Assembly: GCF_011602485.2 (NCBI RefSeq)
Contig: NZ_CP050022.2
Coordinates: forward strand, 2,748,001 to 2,812,000
Length of the DNA: 64,000 nucleotides
DNA from: Bradyrhizobium sp. 1(2017)
Lineage (GTDB): Bacteria; Pseudomonadota; Alphaproteobacteria; Rhizobiales; Xanthobacteraceae
Reading direction: 5' to 3'
Each line of letters starts with the position of its first letter. Position 1 is the stretch's first letter. This document shows positions 19,652 to 29,525 of the stretch, one piece after another. The position numbers were made by a program, and so were the translations under genes. The notes below the pieces were generated by a model. The model ran no database searches. It had not been told where the DNA came from and saw nothing but the letters and a program-made list of their open reading frames with translations.

Positions 19652-21163
19652 TCACCGTGATGTTGCCACCGCTGTCTGAGGCGGCTTCACCTTGCGCCAC
19701 ACCCACACCATCACCGGCCACAGCAGGGCGCCGATCGCCATCGCTGCGAGGATCGCGGCGACCGGGCGCTCGAAGAACGGCAGGATGCTTCCGTCGGACT
19801 TGATCAGCGAGGTGACGAAAGCCTGCTCGACCATGGTGCCCATGACGATGCCGAGCACCATGGCGGCGACGGGATAGCCGTTCGCCTCCATGACATAGCC
19901 GATCACGCCGAAGGCGGCGACGGTGACGACGCCGAACATGTTGTTGCCGATTGCGAACGAGCCGACCGCGCAGCACAGCATGATGATCGGCATGATGGCC
20001 GAGCGGGGCGCCAGGAGGATGTAGGCGGCGACCCGGATCATGGCGATGCCGAGCGGGATCATCATGATGTTCGCGATGATGAACATCAGATAGATGGCGT
20101 ACATGCTCGACGCCTTCTCGGTGAACAGCGTCGGGCCGGGATTGAGGCCCTTCATGTAGAGCACGCCGATCGCGATCGCGGCGATGGTGTCGCCGGGGAT
20201 GCCGAACAGCAGCGACGGCACCCAGCCGGAGGCGATGCTGGCATTGTTGCTGGCGCCGGCTTCGACCAGGCCCTCGACATGGCCGGTGCCGAACTTCTCC
20301 GGTTCCTTGGAAAAGCGCTTCGACATCGCATAGGAGACCCACGCCGCCATATCGGCGCCGGCGCCGGGCAGCACGCCGATGATGATGCCGACGATGTTCC
20401 CGCGCGTCATTTGCCAGTGATACAGCTTGGTCAGCTTCCACTGGCCGGCCATGATGCTTCCGAACTTGCGCCGCGGCAGCGGCGGCGGCTCGGGCGTCAG
20501 CATCGCGCGCATCACCTGCGCCACCGCGAACACGCCGACCAGCGCCGGGATCGGCTCGATGCCGCCGAACAGATCGGTGATCCCGAAGGTGAAGCGCGGC
20601 ACGCCGCCGGGATTCTCGATGCCGATGCAGGAGACCAGCAGGCCGATGAACATGCCGGCGATCGCCTTCACCGGCGAGGAGCGTGCGACCAGTGTGGCGC
20701 ACATCAGGCCGAGCAGCGCCAGCCAGAAATATTCGAAGGTCGAGAACGACAGCGCGATCTCCGCGAGCGGCGGCGCCAGGATCATCAGCGAGAGCACGCC
20801 GGCGATGCCGCCGACTGCGGAGAACCAGACGCCGGCGCCGAGCGCAAGCTCCGCCTGGCCCTTGCGCGTCATGGCATAGGCTTCGTCGGCGTAGGCGGCG
20901 GACGCGGGCGTGCCGGGAATGCGCAGCAGCGCGCCGGGAATGTCGCCGGAGAAGATTGCCATCGAGGAGGCCGCGACGATGGTCGCGATCGCCGCGATCG
21001 GGGAAAGGTAGAAGGTGACGGGGACGAGCAGGGCGGTTGCCATCGTTGCCGACAGGCCGGGCAGCGAGCCGATCACCAGCCCGTAGACGGAAGCGGCGAA
21101 CATCGAGATGATGACCTCCCAGGTGGAGATCAGCGCGAACGCATCAATCAGGGTTTTCAGCAT
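19652..21163 (-). CDS. tctA: Tripartite tricarboxylate transporter permease TctA
   Basis: A 503-residue membrane protein with about 11-12 hydrophobic segments, the normal size for TctA. Recognisable family segments are VYGLVIGSLPGLSATMATAL near residue 27, GDIPGALLRIPGTPASAAYA near 93 and LPGAGADMAAWVSYAMSKRF in the middle. It forms the large permease of a sodium- or proton-coupled carboxylate uptake system with TctB and TctC. It starts 3 bases after the tctB stop. Gene order on the minus strand is tctC, tctB, tctA. The substrate is unknown. Confidence 0.93.
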   Translation of the reverse strand: MLKTLIDAFALISTWEVIISMFAASVYGLVIGSLPGLSATMATALLVPVTFYLSPIAAIATIVAASSMAIFSGDIPGALLRIPGTPASAAYADEAYAMTRKGQAELALGAGVWFSAVGGIAGVLSLMILAPPLAEIALSFSTFEYFWLALLGLMCATLVARSSPVKAIAGMFIGLLVSCIGIENPGGVPRFTFGITDLFGGIEPIPALVGVFAVAQVMRAMLTPEPPPLPRRKFGSIMAGQWKLTKLYHWQMTRGNIVGIIIGVLPGAGADMAAWVSYAMSKRFSKEPEKFGTGHVEGLVEAGASNNASIASGWVPSLLFGIPGDTIAAIAIGVLYMKGLNPGPTLFTEKASSMYAIYLMFIIANIMMIPLGIAMIRVAAYILLAPRSAIMPIIMLCCAVGSFAIGNNMFGVVTVAAFGVIGYVMEANGYPVAAMVLGIVMGTMVEQAFVTSLIKSDGSILPFFERPVAAILAAMAIGALLWPVMVWVWRKVKPPQTAVATSR

Positions 21164-21166
21164 GGG

Positions 21167-21658
21167 TCACCAGGGCGTCGGCAGCAGGCCGACCGGCAGC
21201 GGCACGCGGAGCAGCTTGCCGAAGATCAGGTGGATGGCGAACGGCGAGAGCGCCGCGAGCGGCAGCGCGAGCTTCCACTTGGCCCCTAACGCGGTCGAGG
21301 TGATGTAGACCATGATCGCCGCGGTGATGATGAAGCCGAGCCGGTCCGCGGCAAGGACGTAGAACAGCAGCAGCGCCGGCGGCAGCAGCGCGCGCAGGCC
21401 GTAGAGCTTGCCCTGCGGCGGCGGCGCGGCGGCCTGACCGTCCTCGAACGGGATGAGTTCTTCCTCCTCCTCGAACGAATGGCCGATGCCGAACACGATC
21501 GCGAGCCCGCACAGCGCGAGGCCGCAGCCGATCACCAGCGGGAATACGTTGGGGCCGACCGGCTGCCCCGGCACCGGCGGCAAGATCCAGCCGCCATAGG
21601 CGGCCGCAGCGCCGAGTGCGACGAGAAACGATCCCGTGACGGAGTCGGGAAGACGCAT
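21167..21658 (-). CDS. tctB: Tripartite tricarboxylate transporter small subunit TctB
   Basis: A 163-residue membrane protein with four hydrophobic segments and an acidic loop (FEEEEELIPFEDGQ, about 71-84) between the second and third, typical of TctB. The N-terminal motif GWILPPVPGQPVGPNVFPLV fits the family. TctB pairs with TctA to form the membrane part of the carrier. It lies between tctC and tctA, with a 244-base gap carrying a repeat upstream and 3 bases downstream. Confidence 0.88.
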   Translation of the reverse strand: MRLPDSVTGSFLVALGAAAAYGGWILPPVPGQPVGPNVFPLVIGCGLALCGLAIVFGIGHSFEEEEELIPFEDGQAAAPPPQGKLYGLRALLPPALLLFYVLAADRLGFIITAAIMVYITSTALGAKWKLALPLAALSPFAIHLIFGKLLRVPLPVGLLPTPW

Positions 21659-21686
21659 GGGGAGAAATCCTGTCAGAGGTGCACTT

Positions 21687-21887
21687 CCTCTCCCCGCGTG
21701 CGGGGAGAGGGCATAGGCGGCGTTGGCCGCCGTCGTTGAAGAGCGCCGATGCGCCGCATCGGCTTTGGTGAGGGGGAGTCTCCGCGAGGTAGGTGAGAGT
21801 TGGCGTCGCGGAGAGTCTCCCTCGCCCGGAATCCGCGCGTCGCGCGCATTCCGGCCTCTCCGCGCAGGCGGGGAGAGGCGATCAGAG
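21687..21887. repeat. Palindromic repeat cluster, family B, inside the tct operon
   Basis: CCTCTCCCCGC (21687-21697) and GCGGGGAGAGG (21700-21710) form a near loop-less perfect hairpin. Near 21770-21825 GGGGGAGTCTCCGCGA is mirrored by TCGCGGAGAGTCTCCC, and near 21862-21887 a third GCCTCTCC/GGGAGAGGC hairpin follows. It fills the gap between tctC and tctB and could adjust expression of the downstream permease genes relative to tctC. Confidence 0.78.
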
Positions 21888-21902
21888 CATTGCAGGCGCA
21901 GA

Positions 21903-22895
21903 TCACGCCTTGCTCAGGCCGGCCGCCTTCATCGCCTCGCCCATCTGGGCGTCGCCCTTGTCCATGAAGCTGGCGAAATGGGCGGCATCGCCCCACACGG
22001 TGCCGAAGCCGCGATTGCTCATGAAGTCCTTGAACTCGGCGGAGTCGTAGACCTTCTTCAGCGCCGCGGTGAGCTTCGTTGCGATTTCAGGCGGCAGATT
22101 CTTCGGCCCGGCGATGCCGCGCCAGGCGCCGGTCGCATAGTCGATGCCCATCGCCTCCTTCAGCGTCGGCACGTCCTTGAAGATCGGGTTGCGCGCCGGT
22201 GCCATGATGGCAAGGCTCCTGGCCTTGCCCGCCTCGATGATGGCGCGCGCTTCCGGCACCGAGCAGGTGGTGAGGTCGAGACCGCCGGCGGCGAGATCCT
22301 GCATCGCGGGCGCCGCGCCGTTTGACGGCACCCAGGCCACCTGGTTGGCGGGCAGGCCCATTGCCTGCATCCAGCCGACCAGCGCCAGATGCCAGATGCC
22401 GCCCTGGCCGGTGCCCGAGGCCTTGAACTTGCCGGGAGGCGCGGCCTTGATCGCATCGGCGAGCTCCTTGACCGTCTTATACGGCGAGGACGAGGAGACC
22501 TGGATGCCGGGGGGATCCTCGTTCATCAGCGCCAGCGGCGTATAGCTCTTCGGCGTCAGCTCGGTGAGCCCCTGCCAGTGCATCATCGAGATTTCGACCG
22601 TCAGCATGCCGATGGTGTAGCCATCGGGCTGCGCGGTCGCGATCGCGCTATGGCCGACGACGCCGGAGCCGCCGGTGCGGTTGACCACGTTGAAGGGCTG
22701 GCCGAGGTCCTTTTCCAGCAGCGCCGCGACGATGCGCGCCGTCGCGTCGGTGCCGCCACCCGCGCCCCACGGCACGATCACGGTGACCGGCCGCGCCGGA
22801 TAGGCTTGTGCGCGTGCGGGCTTGAAGCCGAATGCGGCGGATGCCGCAACTGCGGCGGAAGAGGCCGCAAAGGTGCGGCGCGAAATCTTGGACAT
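21903..22895 (-). CDS. tctC: Tripartite tricarboxylate transporter substrate-binding protein (Bug/TctC family)
   Basis: A 330-residue periplasmic binding protein. The leader SRRTFAASSAAVAASAAFG is Tat-like and ends near PARAQA. The mature protein starts YPARPVTVIVPWGAGGGTDA, the hallmark of the Bug family. It captures a carboxylate or related organic acid for the TctAB carrier. It is the first gene of the operon on the minus strand, before tctB and tctA; about 240 bases of repeat DNA separate it from tctB, so the binding protein may be made in excess. The ligand is not predictable from sequence alone. Confidence 0.93.
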   Translation of the reverse strand: MSKISRRTFAASSAAVAASAAFGFKPARAQAYPARPVTVIVPWGAGGGTDATARIVAALLEKDLGQPFNVVNRTGGSGVVGHSAIATAQPDGYTIGMLTVEISMMHWQGLTELTPKSYTPLALMNEDPPGIQVSSSSPYKTVKELADAIKAAPPGKFKASGTGQGGIWHLALVGWMQAMGLPANQVAWVPSNGAAPAMQDLAAGGLDLTTCSVPEARAIIEAGKARSLAIMAPARNPIFKDVPTLKEAMGIDYATGAWRGIAGPKNLPPEIATKLTAALKKVYDSAEFKDFMSNRGFGTVWGDAAHFASFMDKGDAQMGEAMKAAGLSKA

Positions 22896-23113
22896 TGAAT
22901 GGCCTCCCAGCGGCGCCCGTGACGTCGGGCGCTCTTGTCAATGGCGGCATTCTAGTCGGCTTTGCGCCGCCCCTGCAAGGTAGCGCTACCAACGAGATCG
23001 CCATGTTGTGCGAAAGCTGGAAGCCCATCGGATAGGCATTCGGAAATCGGGTGGGTTTTGCCTGCGCAAATCGCCAACCTCAGCGCGTAACGAAAGCCAA
23101 AGGCACACCTCCG

Positions 23114-23605
23114 ATGACCCAAGCCTATTACAGCGCCGTGCTGGACCACCCACTGGACGATGTCTGGTCGCTGATCCGCGATTTCAACAACTACCCCGCT
23201 TACATCGACGGAGTGAGCGAGAGCCAGATCGAGGACGACAAGCGCGGCGATGAAGTCGGCGCCATCAGGCGCTTCTGCTATCTCGGAAACTGGATCCGCC
23301 AGCGCCTCGTCGATCACTCGGACGGGCAGCACCGCTTGACCTATGCCGGTCTCGAAGCGCTGCCATATCCGCAAGATGATGCGAGCCAAATGGGAAGCCA
23401 GCCGCCGGCGCCGACGCGCTACCAGGGCACCATGCATTTGCGCCCGATCACCGAGGGTGACCGCACCCTCATCGAATGGTCGGTCGCCCTCGACACCGCG
23501 CCTGCGGACGCAGACCGCTGGCAAACGCTGTTTGGCTCCTGGATCCCCGATTGGACGGATTCACTGGCGCGGACACTGGCTCGCTCCCGTCCGCGATCCA
23601 GTTAG
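23114..23605 (+). CDS. SRPBCC family protein
   Basis: A 163-residue START/Bet v 1-like protein. The first strand and helix (YYSAVLDHPLDDVWSLIRDF, residues 5-24) and the closing helix WIPDWTDSLARTLA near the C-terminus define the helix-grip fold. Such proteins bind small hydrophobic ligands or catalyse simple cyclisation or hydrolysis; no specific role can be assigned. The ATG at 23114 is chosen because the fold begins there. It is a single gene, divergent from tctC and convergent with the DUF3298 gene 8 bases away. Confidence 0.8.
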   Translation: MTQAYYSAVLDHPLDDVWSLIRDFNNYPAYIDGVSESQIEDDKRGDEVGAIRRFCYLGNWIRQRLVDHSDGQHRLTYAGLEALPYPQDDASQMGSQPPAPTRYQGTMHLRPITEGDRTLIEWSVALDTAPADADRWQTLFGSWIPDWTDSLARTLARSRPRSS

Positions 23606-23612
23606 CGATGGC

Positions 23613-24401
23613 TCACGGCGCGTCCGCGTCGCCCTTCGGCCGCGCGCCGCCGAAGATGCGCGTGCCTTCCGCGGTGAGAAAAGGCTTCAGGGTCTCCCAC
23701 GGCACGAACGCAACATATTCGCCTTCGGCGTAAGGGCCGACCGCATAGGGCGGATAGTGGAAGGTGAGGCCGGAGCTCTTGCCGGGCTCGGTCGAGGGCG
23801 CAAGCGTCACCGCGCCGATCTTGAGCAGGCTCGGCGCGAGTTCCTTGAACCACTCGTCGGTCGCGGTCTCGCTGGCGCCGCGCTTCGTCTTTTCAGCCTC
23901 GAGCGAGGCGATGATCCCTTTCACCATCGCCTTCATGTTCGGCCCGTTGTCGGCGGTCTCTGTGAAGAACGGGCGGATCGAGATGCGTTTATTGTTGGCC
24001 CTGTCCCACAGGATCGTGTTGACGTCCGAATTGGGGTGAGCGCCGCGGGTGTTCATGTAGTCGTTGCGGAGGATGCTGACGTAGCGGTCGGCAACGACGG
24101 AGCGGATCGTATATTTGCGCTCGAAATCCCAGCCGCCGTCGCGGAAAAACTGCGGGTCCGCCTTGCGGGAAGCGGCGGCCTCTGCTGCGCTCTTGTCGAG
24201 CCATTGCTTGCCTTCGGCAAGGCAATCGGCCGCGAGAGGTGCGTCAGCCTTGATCTTGTCGTCGAGGACGATGCGGGCGTCGATGCTCCTGCTCTTGATG
24301 ACGGCGTCGGGCCTGGGCTCGGCGGCCAGCACGGGGCCGGCCAGGGCGCACCAGACCGCGGCCGCGACCAGGGCGCGCATGAACGTTGGCGCGAGAAACA
24401 T
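23613..24401 (-). CDS. Exported DUF3298/RsiV-like protein
   Basis: A 262-residue protein with a signal peptide (ATG 24401, ending near PVLAAEP). It resembles the RsiV/PdaC C-terminal domain (DUF4163 plus DUF3298): YVSILRNDYMNTRGAHPNSD is the typical DUF4163/3298 junction and LTFHYPPYAVGPYAEGEYVA the DUF3298 end. In Bacillus RsiV this domain binds lysozyme; here there is no attached anti-sigma helix, so a periplasmic binding role is only inference. It ends convergent with the SRPBCC gene and lies 37 bases downstream of the mutase gene on the same strand. Confidence 0.78.
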   Translation of the reverse strand: MFLAPTFMRALVAAAVWCALAGPVLAAEPRPDAVIKSRSIDARIVLDDKIKADAPLAADCLAEGKQWLDKSAAEAAASRKADPQFFRDGGWDFERKYTIRSVVADRYVSILRNDYMNTRGAHPNSDVNTILWDRANNKRISIRPFFTETADNGPNMKAMVKGIIASLEAEKTKRGASETATDEWFKELAPSLLKIGAVTLAPSTEPGKSSGLTFHYPPYAVGPYAEGEYVAFVPWETLKPFLTAEGTRIFGGARPKGDADAP

Positions 24402-24438
24402 CACGCGAAATCCTTTTGTCGGAAGATCGGCGGCGAAG

Positions 24439-26595
24439 CTACTCCGCCGCCTCGCTATGCCCCAGCCGCGCATTCAGCTTGCGGATCAGCTCCTCGGCGG
24501 CGTCCGCGATCACCGTGCCCGGCGGGAAGATCGCCTCCGCGCCGGCGGCATAGAGTGCGTCATAATCCTGCGGCGGCACCACGCCGCCGACGATGATCAT
24601 GATGTCGTCGCGGCCCTGCTTCTTCAGCGCGGCCTTCAATTCAGGCACGGCGGTGAGGTGGGCGGCGGCCAGCGAAGAGACGCCGAGAATGTGCACGTCG
24701 TTCTCGACCGCCTGCCGCGCGGCCTCGTCGGCGGTCGCAAACAGCGGCCCGATGTCAACGTCGAAGCCGATATCGGCGAATGCGGATGCAATCACCTTCT
24801 GGCCGCGGTCGTGGCCGTCCTGGCCGATCTTGGCGACCAGGATGCGCGGGCGGCGGCCCTCCGCTTCCTCGAAGGCATCGATCAGCGCCTGAACCTTCTC
24901 GACCTGGTTGCCCATGCTGGACGCCTCCCGCTTGTAGACGCCGGTGATGGATTTGATCTCGGCGCGGTGCCGGCCGAACACCTTCTCCATCGCCTCCGAA
25001 ATCTCGCCGACGGTCGCCTTGGCGCGCGCGGCGTCGATCGCGAGCGCCAGCAGATTGCCGTTGCCTTCGCCCGCCGAACGCGTGATCGCGGCGAGCGCGG
25101 CCTCGACGTCCTTCTGGTTGCGCTCGGATTTCAGCCGCGTCAATTTGTCGATCTGCAAGCGCCGGACATTGCTGTTGTCGACCTTGAGGATGTCGATCGG
25201 CGCCTCGTCAGTCGGCTTGTACTTGTTGACGCCAATCACCGCCTGCTTGCCGGCATCGATGCGCGCCTGGGTCTTGGCCGAGGCTTCCTCGATGCGCAGC
25301 TTCGGCACGCCGGCCTCGATGGCCTTTGCCATGCCGCCGAGCTCTTCGACCTCCTGGATGTGGGCCCACGCCTTGGCCGCAAGATCGCGCGTGAGCCGCT
25401 CGACATAGTACGAGCCGCCCCAGGGGTCGATGATGCGGGTGGTGCCGCTCTCCTGCTGCAGGAACAGCTGGGTGTTGCGGGCGATGCGCGCCGAGAAATC
25501 GGTGGGCAACGCCAAGGCTTCGTCGAGCGCGTTGGTGTGCAGCGACTGGGTATGGCCTTGCGTCGCCGCCATCGCCTCCACCGTGGTGCGCATCACGTTG
25601 TTGAAGACGTCCTGTGCGGTCAGCGACCAGCCTGATGTTTGCGAATGCGTGCGCAGCGACAGCGAGCGCGGGTCTTTGGGATTGAACGGCTTGAGCAGCT
25701 TTGCCCAGAGCAGGCGCGCCGCGCGCAGCTTGGCGACTTCCATGAAGAAGTTCATGCCGATCGCCCAGAAGAACGACAGGCGCGGCGCGAAGCGGTCGAC
25801 GTCGAGGCCGGCGGCAAGGCCAGCGCGAAGATATTCGACGCCGTCGGCAAGCGTATAGGCGAGCTCGAGGTCCTGCGTCGCGCCGGCCTCCTGCATGTGA
25901 TAGCCGGAGATCGAGATCGAATTGTATTTCGGCATCTTCGTGGAGGTGTAGGCGAAGATGTCCGAGATGATCCGCATCGAGGGCGCGGGCGGATAGATAT
26001 AGGTATTGCGCACCATGAACTCTTTCAGAATGTCGTTCTGAATGGTGCCCGAGAGTTTTTCCGGCGGCACGCCCTGTTCGCCCGCGGCCGCGACGTAGAG
26101 CGCGAGGATCGGCAGCACCGCGCCGTTCATGGTCATGGACACGCTCATCTGGTCGAGCGGAATCCCCGCGAACAGCGTGCGCATGTCGTAGATGGAATCG
26201 ATGGCCACGCCGGCCATGCCGACGTCGCCGCCGACGCGCGGATGATCGCTGTCATAGCCGCGGTGCGTGGCGAGATCGAACGCGACCGAAAGGCCCTTCT
26301 GTCCGGCCGCGAGGTTGCGGCGGTAGAACGCGTTGGAATCCTCCGCCGTGGAGAAGCCGGCATATTGCCTGACGGTCCAGGGCTGGTTGACATACATGGT
26401 CGGGTAGGGGCCGCGCAGGTAAGGCGCGATGCCCGGATAGGTCTCGAGGAAATCGAGCCCCGCGAGATCGGCCTCGCCATAAGCGGGCTTCACCAGAATG
26501 CCCTCGGGCGTCAGCCACGGCTCGGCGCTACCTGATGGCGTTGCGGTGGCAGCGCGCTCGAAGGCGATGTCGGCGAAATTGGGAATGCGGCTCAT
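24439..26595 (-). CDS. scpA: Methylmalonyl-CoA mutase large subunit
   Basis: A 718-residue adenosylcobalamin-dependent mutase, full length for the catalytic subunit. The TIM barrel includes [20 protein letters not shown], and the C-terminal B12 domain has the DGHDRGQK motif with cobalt-ligand His595. It converts (R)-methylmalonyl-CoA to succinyl-CoA, the last step of propionate assimilation and a part of PHB/odd-chain metabolism. The ATG at 26595 is chosen to match homologues ([13 protein letters not shown]); an in-frame TTG at 26622 is possible. It follows the GFA gene by 23 bases, so all three genes 28951 to 24439 are probably one operon. MeaB is nearby. Confidence 0.95.
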   Translation of the reverse strand: MSRIPNFADIAFERAATATPSGSAEPWLTPEGILVKPAYGEADLAGLDFLETYPGIAPYLRGPYPTMYVNQPWTVRQYAGFSTAEDSNAFYRRNLAAGQKGLSVAFDLATHRGYDSDHPRVGGDVGMAGVAIDSIYDMRTLFAGIPLDQMSVSMTMNGAVLPILALYVAAAGEQGVPPEKLSGTIQNDILKEFMVRNTYIYPPAPSMRIISDIFAYTSTKMPKYNSISISGYHMQEAGATQDLELAYTLADGVEYLRAGLAAGLDVDRFAPRLSFFWAIGMNFFMEVAKLRAARLLWAKLLKPFNPKDPRSLSLRTHSQTSGWSLTAQDVFNNVMRTTVEAMAATQGHTQSLHTNALDEALALPTDFSARIARNTQLFLQQESGTTRIIDPWGGSYYVERLTRDLAAKAWAHIQEVEELGGMAKAIEAGVPKLRIEEASAKTQARIDAGKQAVIGVNKYKPTDEAPIDILKVDNSNVRRLQIDKLTRLKSERNQKDVEAALAAITRSAGEGNGNLLALAIDAARAKATVGEISEAMEKVFGRHRAEIKSITGVYKREASSMGNQVEKVQALIDAFEEAEGRRPRILVAKIGQDGHDRGQKVIASAFADIGFDVDIGPLFATADEAARQAVENDVHILGVSSLAAAHLTAVPELKAALKKQGRDDIMIIVGGVVPPQDYDALYAAGAEAIFPPGTVIADAAEELIRKLNARLGHSEAAE

Positions 26596-26618
26596 GGTTT
26601 CAACCATATCATGGACGC

Positions 26619-27083
26619 TCAATCATGATCCGGATGCTGATGGCTGACGATGGTCGCCATCTTCTCCGGTCCGTAATTCTGCTGCGTGGTCAGGCTCGGC
26701 AAATTGGAGATGCCGACCACCCAGCCGAGGCGGGATTCGGTGCCGAACTGCCGCGTCGGGATGACGCGGTCGGGGTGATCGAAGGCGCCGGTCATGATCT
26801 CGATCCGGTCGCCGTCGATGCGGCCAAAGCTCAGCGGCGTGCCGCAGGCCGCGCAAAAGCCGCGTTCGGCGATTGAGGAGGAGCGGAAGAACGACGGCCG
26901 TCCCTTGGACCAGGCGAAATCCGTCTTGGTGATGTCGGCAAAGGAGGCGAACGGCGCGCCGGCTGCTTTCTGGCACATCCGGCAATGGCAGATCGACACC
27001 CTGGTCGGTGCCGCCGTCACTCCAAAGCGCACGGCGCCGCATTGGCAGCCGCCGGTGAGAACGGGTTTGCTGGTGTCGGTCAT
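26619..27083 (-). CDS. GFA family protein between the mutase subunit genes
   Basis: A 154-residue zinc-binding protein of the GFA family (glutathione-dependent formaldehyde-activating-like). Zinc ligands are in [25 protein letters not shown] and [12 protein letters not shown]. Its start overlaps the stop of mutA by four bases (ATGA), and scpA starts 23 bases after its stop. So it is translationally coupled inside the methylmalonyl-CoA mutase operon. Most GFA proteins have no proven substrate; formaldehyde detoxification has been shown only for Gfa. The placement may be an insertion or a functional link to the mutase. Confidence 0.88.
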   Translation of the reverse strand: MTDTSKPVLTGGCQCGAVRFGVTAAPTRVSICHCRMCQKAAGAPFASFADITKTDFAWSKGRPSFFRSSSIAERGFCAACGTPLSFGRIDGDRIEIMTGAFDHPDRVIPTRQFGTESRLGWVVGISNLPSLTTQQNYGPEKMATIVSHQHPDHD

Positions 27084-28951
27084 GCCTGCTCCATCCGATG
27101 GTAGGCGTCTTGCAGTGTTGCAAGCGCATCGCCTCCGGCGAAGACAAAACCGGTGACGCCGGCTGCGCGCAGGGCCGCCTCGGCATCCGTCGGGCGGCCT
27201 GCAAGATAGATATGTCGCGCGCCGGCCGTTTGCAGGGCCTTGGCCGTGGCTTCGGCGTGTTCCGCATAGACCTTGTCGCTGGAACAAAGACAGGCGAGTC
27301 CGGCGCCGGAGGCCTTGAAGGCGGCGGCGAGCTTGGCCGGATCGGCAAAACCCTCGCTGTCGACGGCCTCGATGCCGCCGGCCTCGAAGAGGCTCTTGGC
27401 AAAAGTCGCGCGCGCCGTGAAATCGGCAGGCGTGCCGAGATTGGCCAGGAACACCTTTGGCCGGGCGCCCCGCGCCTTCAACGCCGCATCCGACTTGTCG
27501 CGCAGCGCCTCGAACGGTTCCGCCAGCCGGATCGGTGGCAGCGCCTCGAATTTGAACTTCTGTTCGCCATAGGGCGCGAGCGCGACCGGTGTCGCTTTCA
27601 ATACGGTGGCCTCGCTCTCGTGCAGGTTCGGAAACTCGCTGGCGCCGGTCAGCACGTCGCGGCGCTTTGCGATGTTGCCGTCGCGCGCCTTTCGCGCCGC
27701 CGCCACCTTGCTCTGGAATACGCCCTGCTGAAGCGCGGCAAAGGCGCCGCCGGCTTTCTCGCTCTCCTGGAACAGCGCCCAGGCCGCATCGCAAAGCTGC
27801 GCCGTCAGCGTCTCGATGCCGCCTGCGCCCGCCGCGGGATCGCTGACCTTGGCGAGGTTGCTTTCCTCCAGCAGCAGGAGCTGCGTGTTGCGTGCCACGC
27901 GGCGCGCGAAAGGATCGGGCAGCCCGAGCGCGAGCGTGTGCGGCAGCACCGTGATCGCGTTGGCGCCGGCGAGCCCTGCCGCGAACGACGCGATGGTCGC
28001 GCGCAGCATGTTCACGTAGGGATCGCGCTGCGTCAGCATGCGCCAGGCGGTGTCGGCGGCAATGAACAGCGGCTTTGGCGTCAGGCCGCAAGCCGTCTCG
28101 ATGCGCGCCCATAGCAGCCGCAGCGCGCGGAATTTCGCCATGGTCAGGAACTGGTCGGCGTGGGCGGCGAGCCGCGCATAGACCATGCCTTGCGCGGCTT
28201 CCATCGGGATGCCGGAGCCTTCGATCGCGCGCAGATAGGCGACGCCGCAGGAGAGCACGAAGGCAAGTTCCTGCACCTCGGAGCCGCCGGCATCGTGGAT
28301 CGCGCGCCCGTCGGCGGACGCGAAAGGCCCCTTGAAGCCAAGCGCGGCGAGGCCCTTGATCGCGCCGGCGACGGCGGGAATGATTTCCTCCCACGTATAG
28401 GGGCTGTGACCCCACACTGCGAGGGCTGCGAGCGGATCGAGCCCGAAGCGGATGTCACAGGCGGCGGGATCGAGGCCTGCGCTCTTCACATATTCCGCGA
28501 CATGGATCGCGGCCATCCGCGATTGCGGGCCGATCTCGAGCTCGAGGCCGATGCCGGCGTCGAGATGGATGTCCTTCAAGACCTTTGCGACCGCATCGGC
28601 AGAAGGTTCCAGGCCGAAACCATGCGCGCCGCTGCCGCCGGCGAACACCAGCGCGAGACCGGTCGCGCCGCTCTCGAGATCCTGCAACGCCTGCGCATTC
28701 GCGAGCGCCGCATCGGGATGGTCGATTCGCTGGATGATCTGCCAGGGCGCAGCGGCCGGCCGCCCCACGACCGGCGCGACACCCTTGGCGCGCGGATAGA
28801 GCGGGTCGATCTTGATTCCGTCATAGGTCTTGCCGACCAGCTTCTCAAACGGCGCGCCCTTCAGCACGCCGTCGACCAGCTTGCGCCAATCCTCGACGGT
28901 CGCCTTGGGGAAATCCGCCGCCAGCGGCAGGTCGTCAGTCACGGAGGTCAT
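27080..28951 (-). CDS. mutA: Methylmalonyl-CoA mutase small subunit
   Basis: A 623-residue protein homologous to the mutase barrel but shorter and without the DxHxxG cobalamin motif, as expected for the non-catalytic beta subunit. It begins DLPLAADFPKATVEDWRKLV; the central LRLLWARIETACG and LLLLEESNLAKVSDPAAGAG match mutase barrels. It pairs with ScpA to form the heterodimer that isomerises methylmalonyl-CoA. It is the first gene of the operon. A GFA gene overlaps its 3' end and separates it from the large subunit, whereas the two subunit genes are usually adjacent. Confidence 0.92.
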   Translation of the reverse strand: MTSVTDDLPLAADFPKATVEDWRKLVDGVLKGAPFEKLVGKTYDGIKIDPLYPRAKGVAPVVGRPAAAPWQIIQRIDHPDAALANAQALQDLESGATGLALVFAGGSGAHGFGLEPSADAVAKVLKDIHLDAGIGLELEIGPQSRMAAIHVAEYVKSAGLDPAACDIRFGLDPLAALAVWGHSPYTWEEIIPAVAGAIKGLAALGFKGPFASADGRAIHDAGGSEVQELAFVLSCGVAYLRAIEGSGIPMEAAQGMVYARLAAHADQFLTMAKFRALRLLWARIETACGLTPKPLFIAADTAWRMLTQRDPYVNMLRATIASFAAGLAGANAITVLPHTLALGLPDPFARRVARNTQLLLLEESNLAKVSDPAAGAGGIETLTAQLCDAAWALFQESEKAGGAFAALQQGVFQSKVAAARKARDGNIAKRRDVLTGASEFPNLHESEATVLKATPVALAPYGEQKFKFEALPPIRLAEPFEALRDKSDAALKARGARPKVFLANLGTPADFTARATFAKSLFEAGGIEAVDSEGFADPAKLAAAFKASGAGLACLCSSDKVYAEHAEATAKALQTAGARHIYLAGRPTDAEAALRAAGVTGFVFAGGDALATLQDAYHRMEQA

Positions 28952-29032
28952 GCGGCGCGGGGCTCCCGAAAAACTTGTTGTTCGCAGGCGAAATTGCCAC
29001 GGCGGACCGTCCCTGCAAACGGTTGTTTTTGG

Positions 29033-29524
29033 TTAACCGGTATCCGGAAGCCGCTCAATGCCTTGCGTCGAGACGCTGGCGAGCCCGTCGCGCACACGAA
29101 TGCCTGAGATCACGCGCTCGGGCGCAATTTCCGCCAGCGGGACCAGCACGAAGGCCCGTTCGAACAGGCGCGGATGCGGCAGGGTCAGATCGGGCTTCTG
29201 CAAAGAGACATCGTCATAGGCGATCATGTCGAGATCGAGGGTGCGCGGACCCCAGCGCCGCTCCTTGTTCCGCGTGCGTCCGAACTTCTGCTCGACCTTC
29301 TGCAGCACGAACAGCAGCGCATGCGGATCGAGGCCGGTCTCGATCTCGATGCAGGCATTGATGAAGGGCGCCTGCTCCTCGTCGCCCCAGGGCGGCGTTG
29401 CGTAGTCCGACGACCGCGCGATCAGCGCGGCCTGCGCCATGCCGCAGACATGAGCGATCGCCTTGCCGAATGTCGCGCGGACATCGCCGACATTGCCGCC
29501 GAGTGCGATCAGCACGCTCGCCAT
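29033..29524 (-). CDS. folK: 2-amino-4-hydroxy-6-hydroxymethyldihydropteridine diphosphokinase
   Basis: A 163-residue HPPK, the usual size. It starts SVLIALGGNVGDVRATFGKA and has the signature RWGPRTLDLDMIAYDD with the metal-binding aspartates. It transfers pyrophosphate from ATP to the pterin in folate synthesis. It is the last gene of a folP-folB-folK operon, with a single base between folB and folK. No other folate gene is in the window. Confidence 0.95.
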   Translation of the reverse strand: MASVLIALGGNVGDVRATFGKAIAHVCGMAQAALIARSSDYATPPWGDEEQAPFINACIEIETGLDPHALLFVLQKVEQKFGRTRNKERRWGPRTLDLDMIAYDDVSLQKPDLTLPHPRLFERAFVLVPLAEIAPERVISGIRVRDGLASVSTQGIERLPDTG

Positions 29525-29525
29525 G

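Noticed and set aside
24115..25635. Plus-strand frame opposite the methylmalonyl-CoA mutase gene
   Set aside because: Antisense shadow; the mutase motifs on the minus strand are unambiguous.
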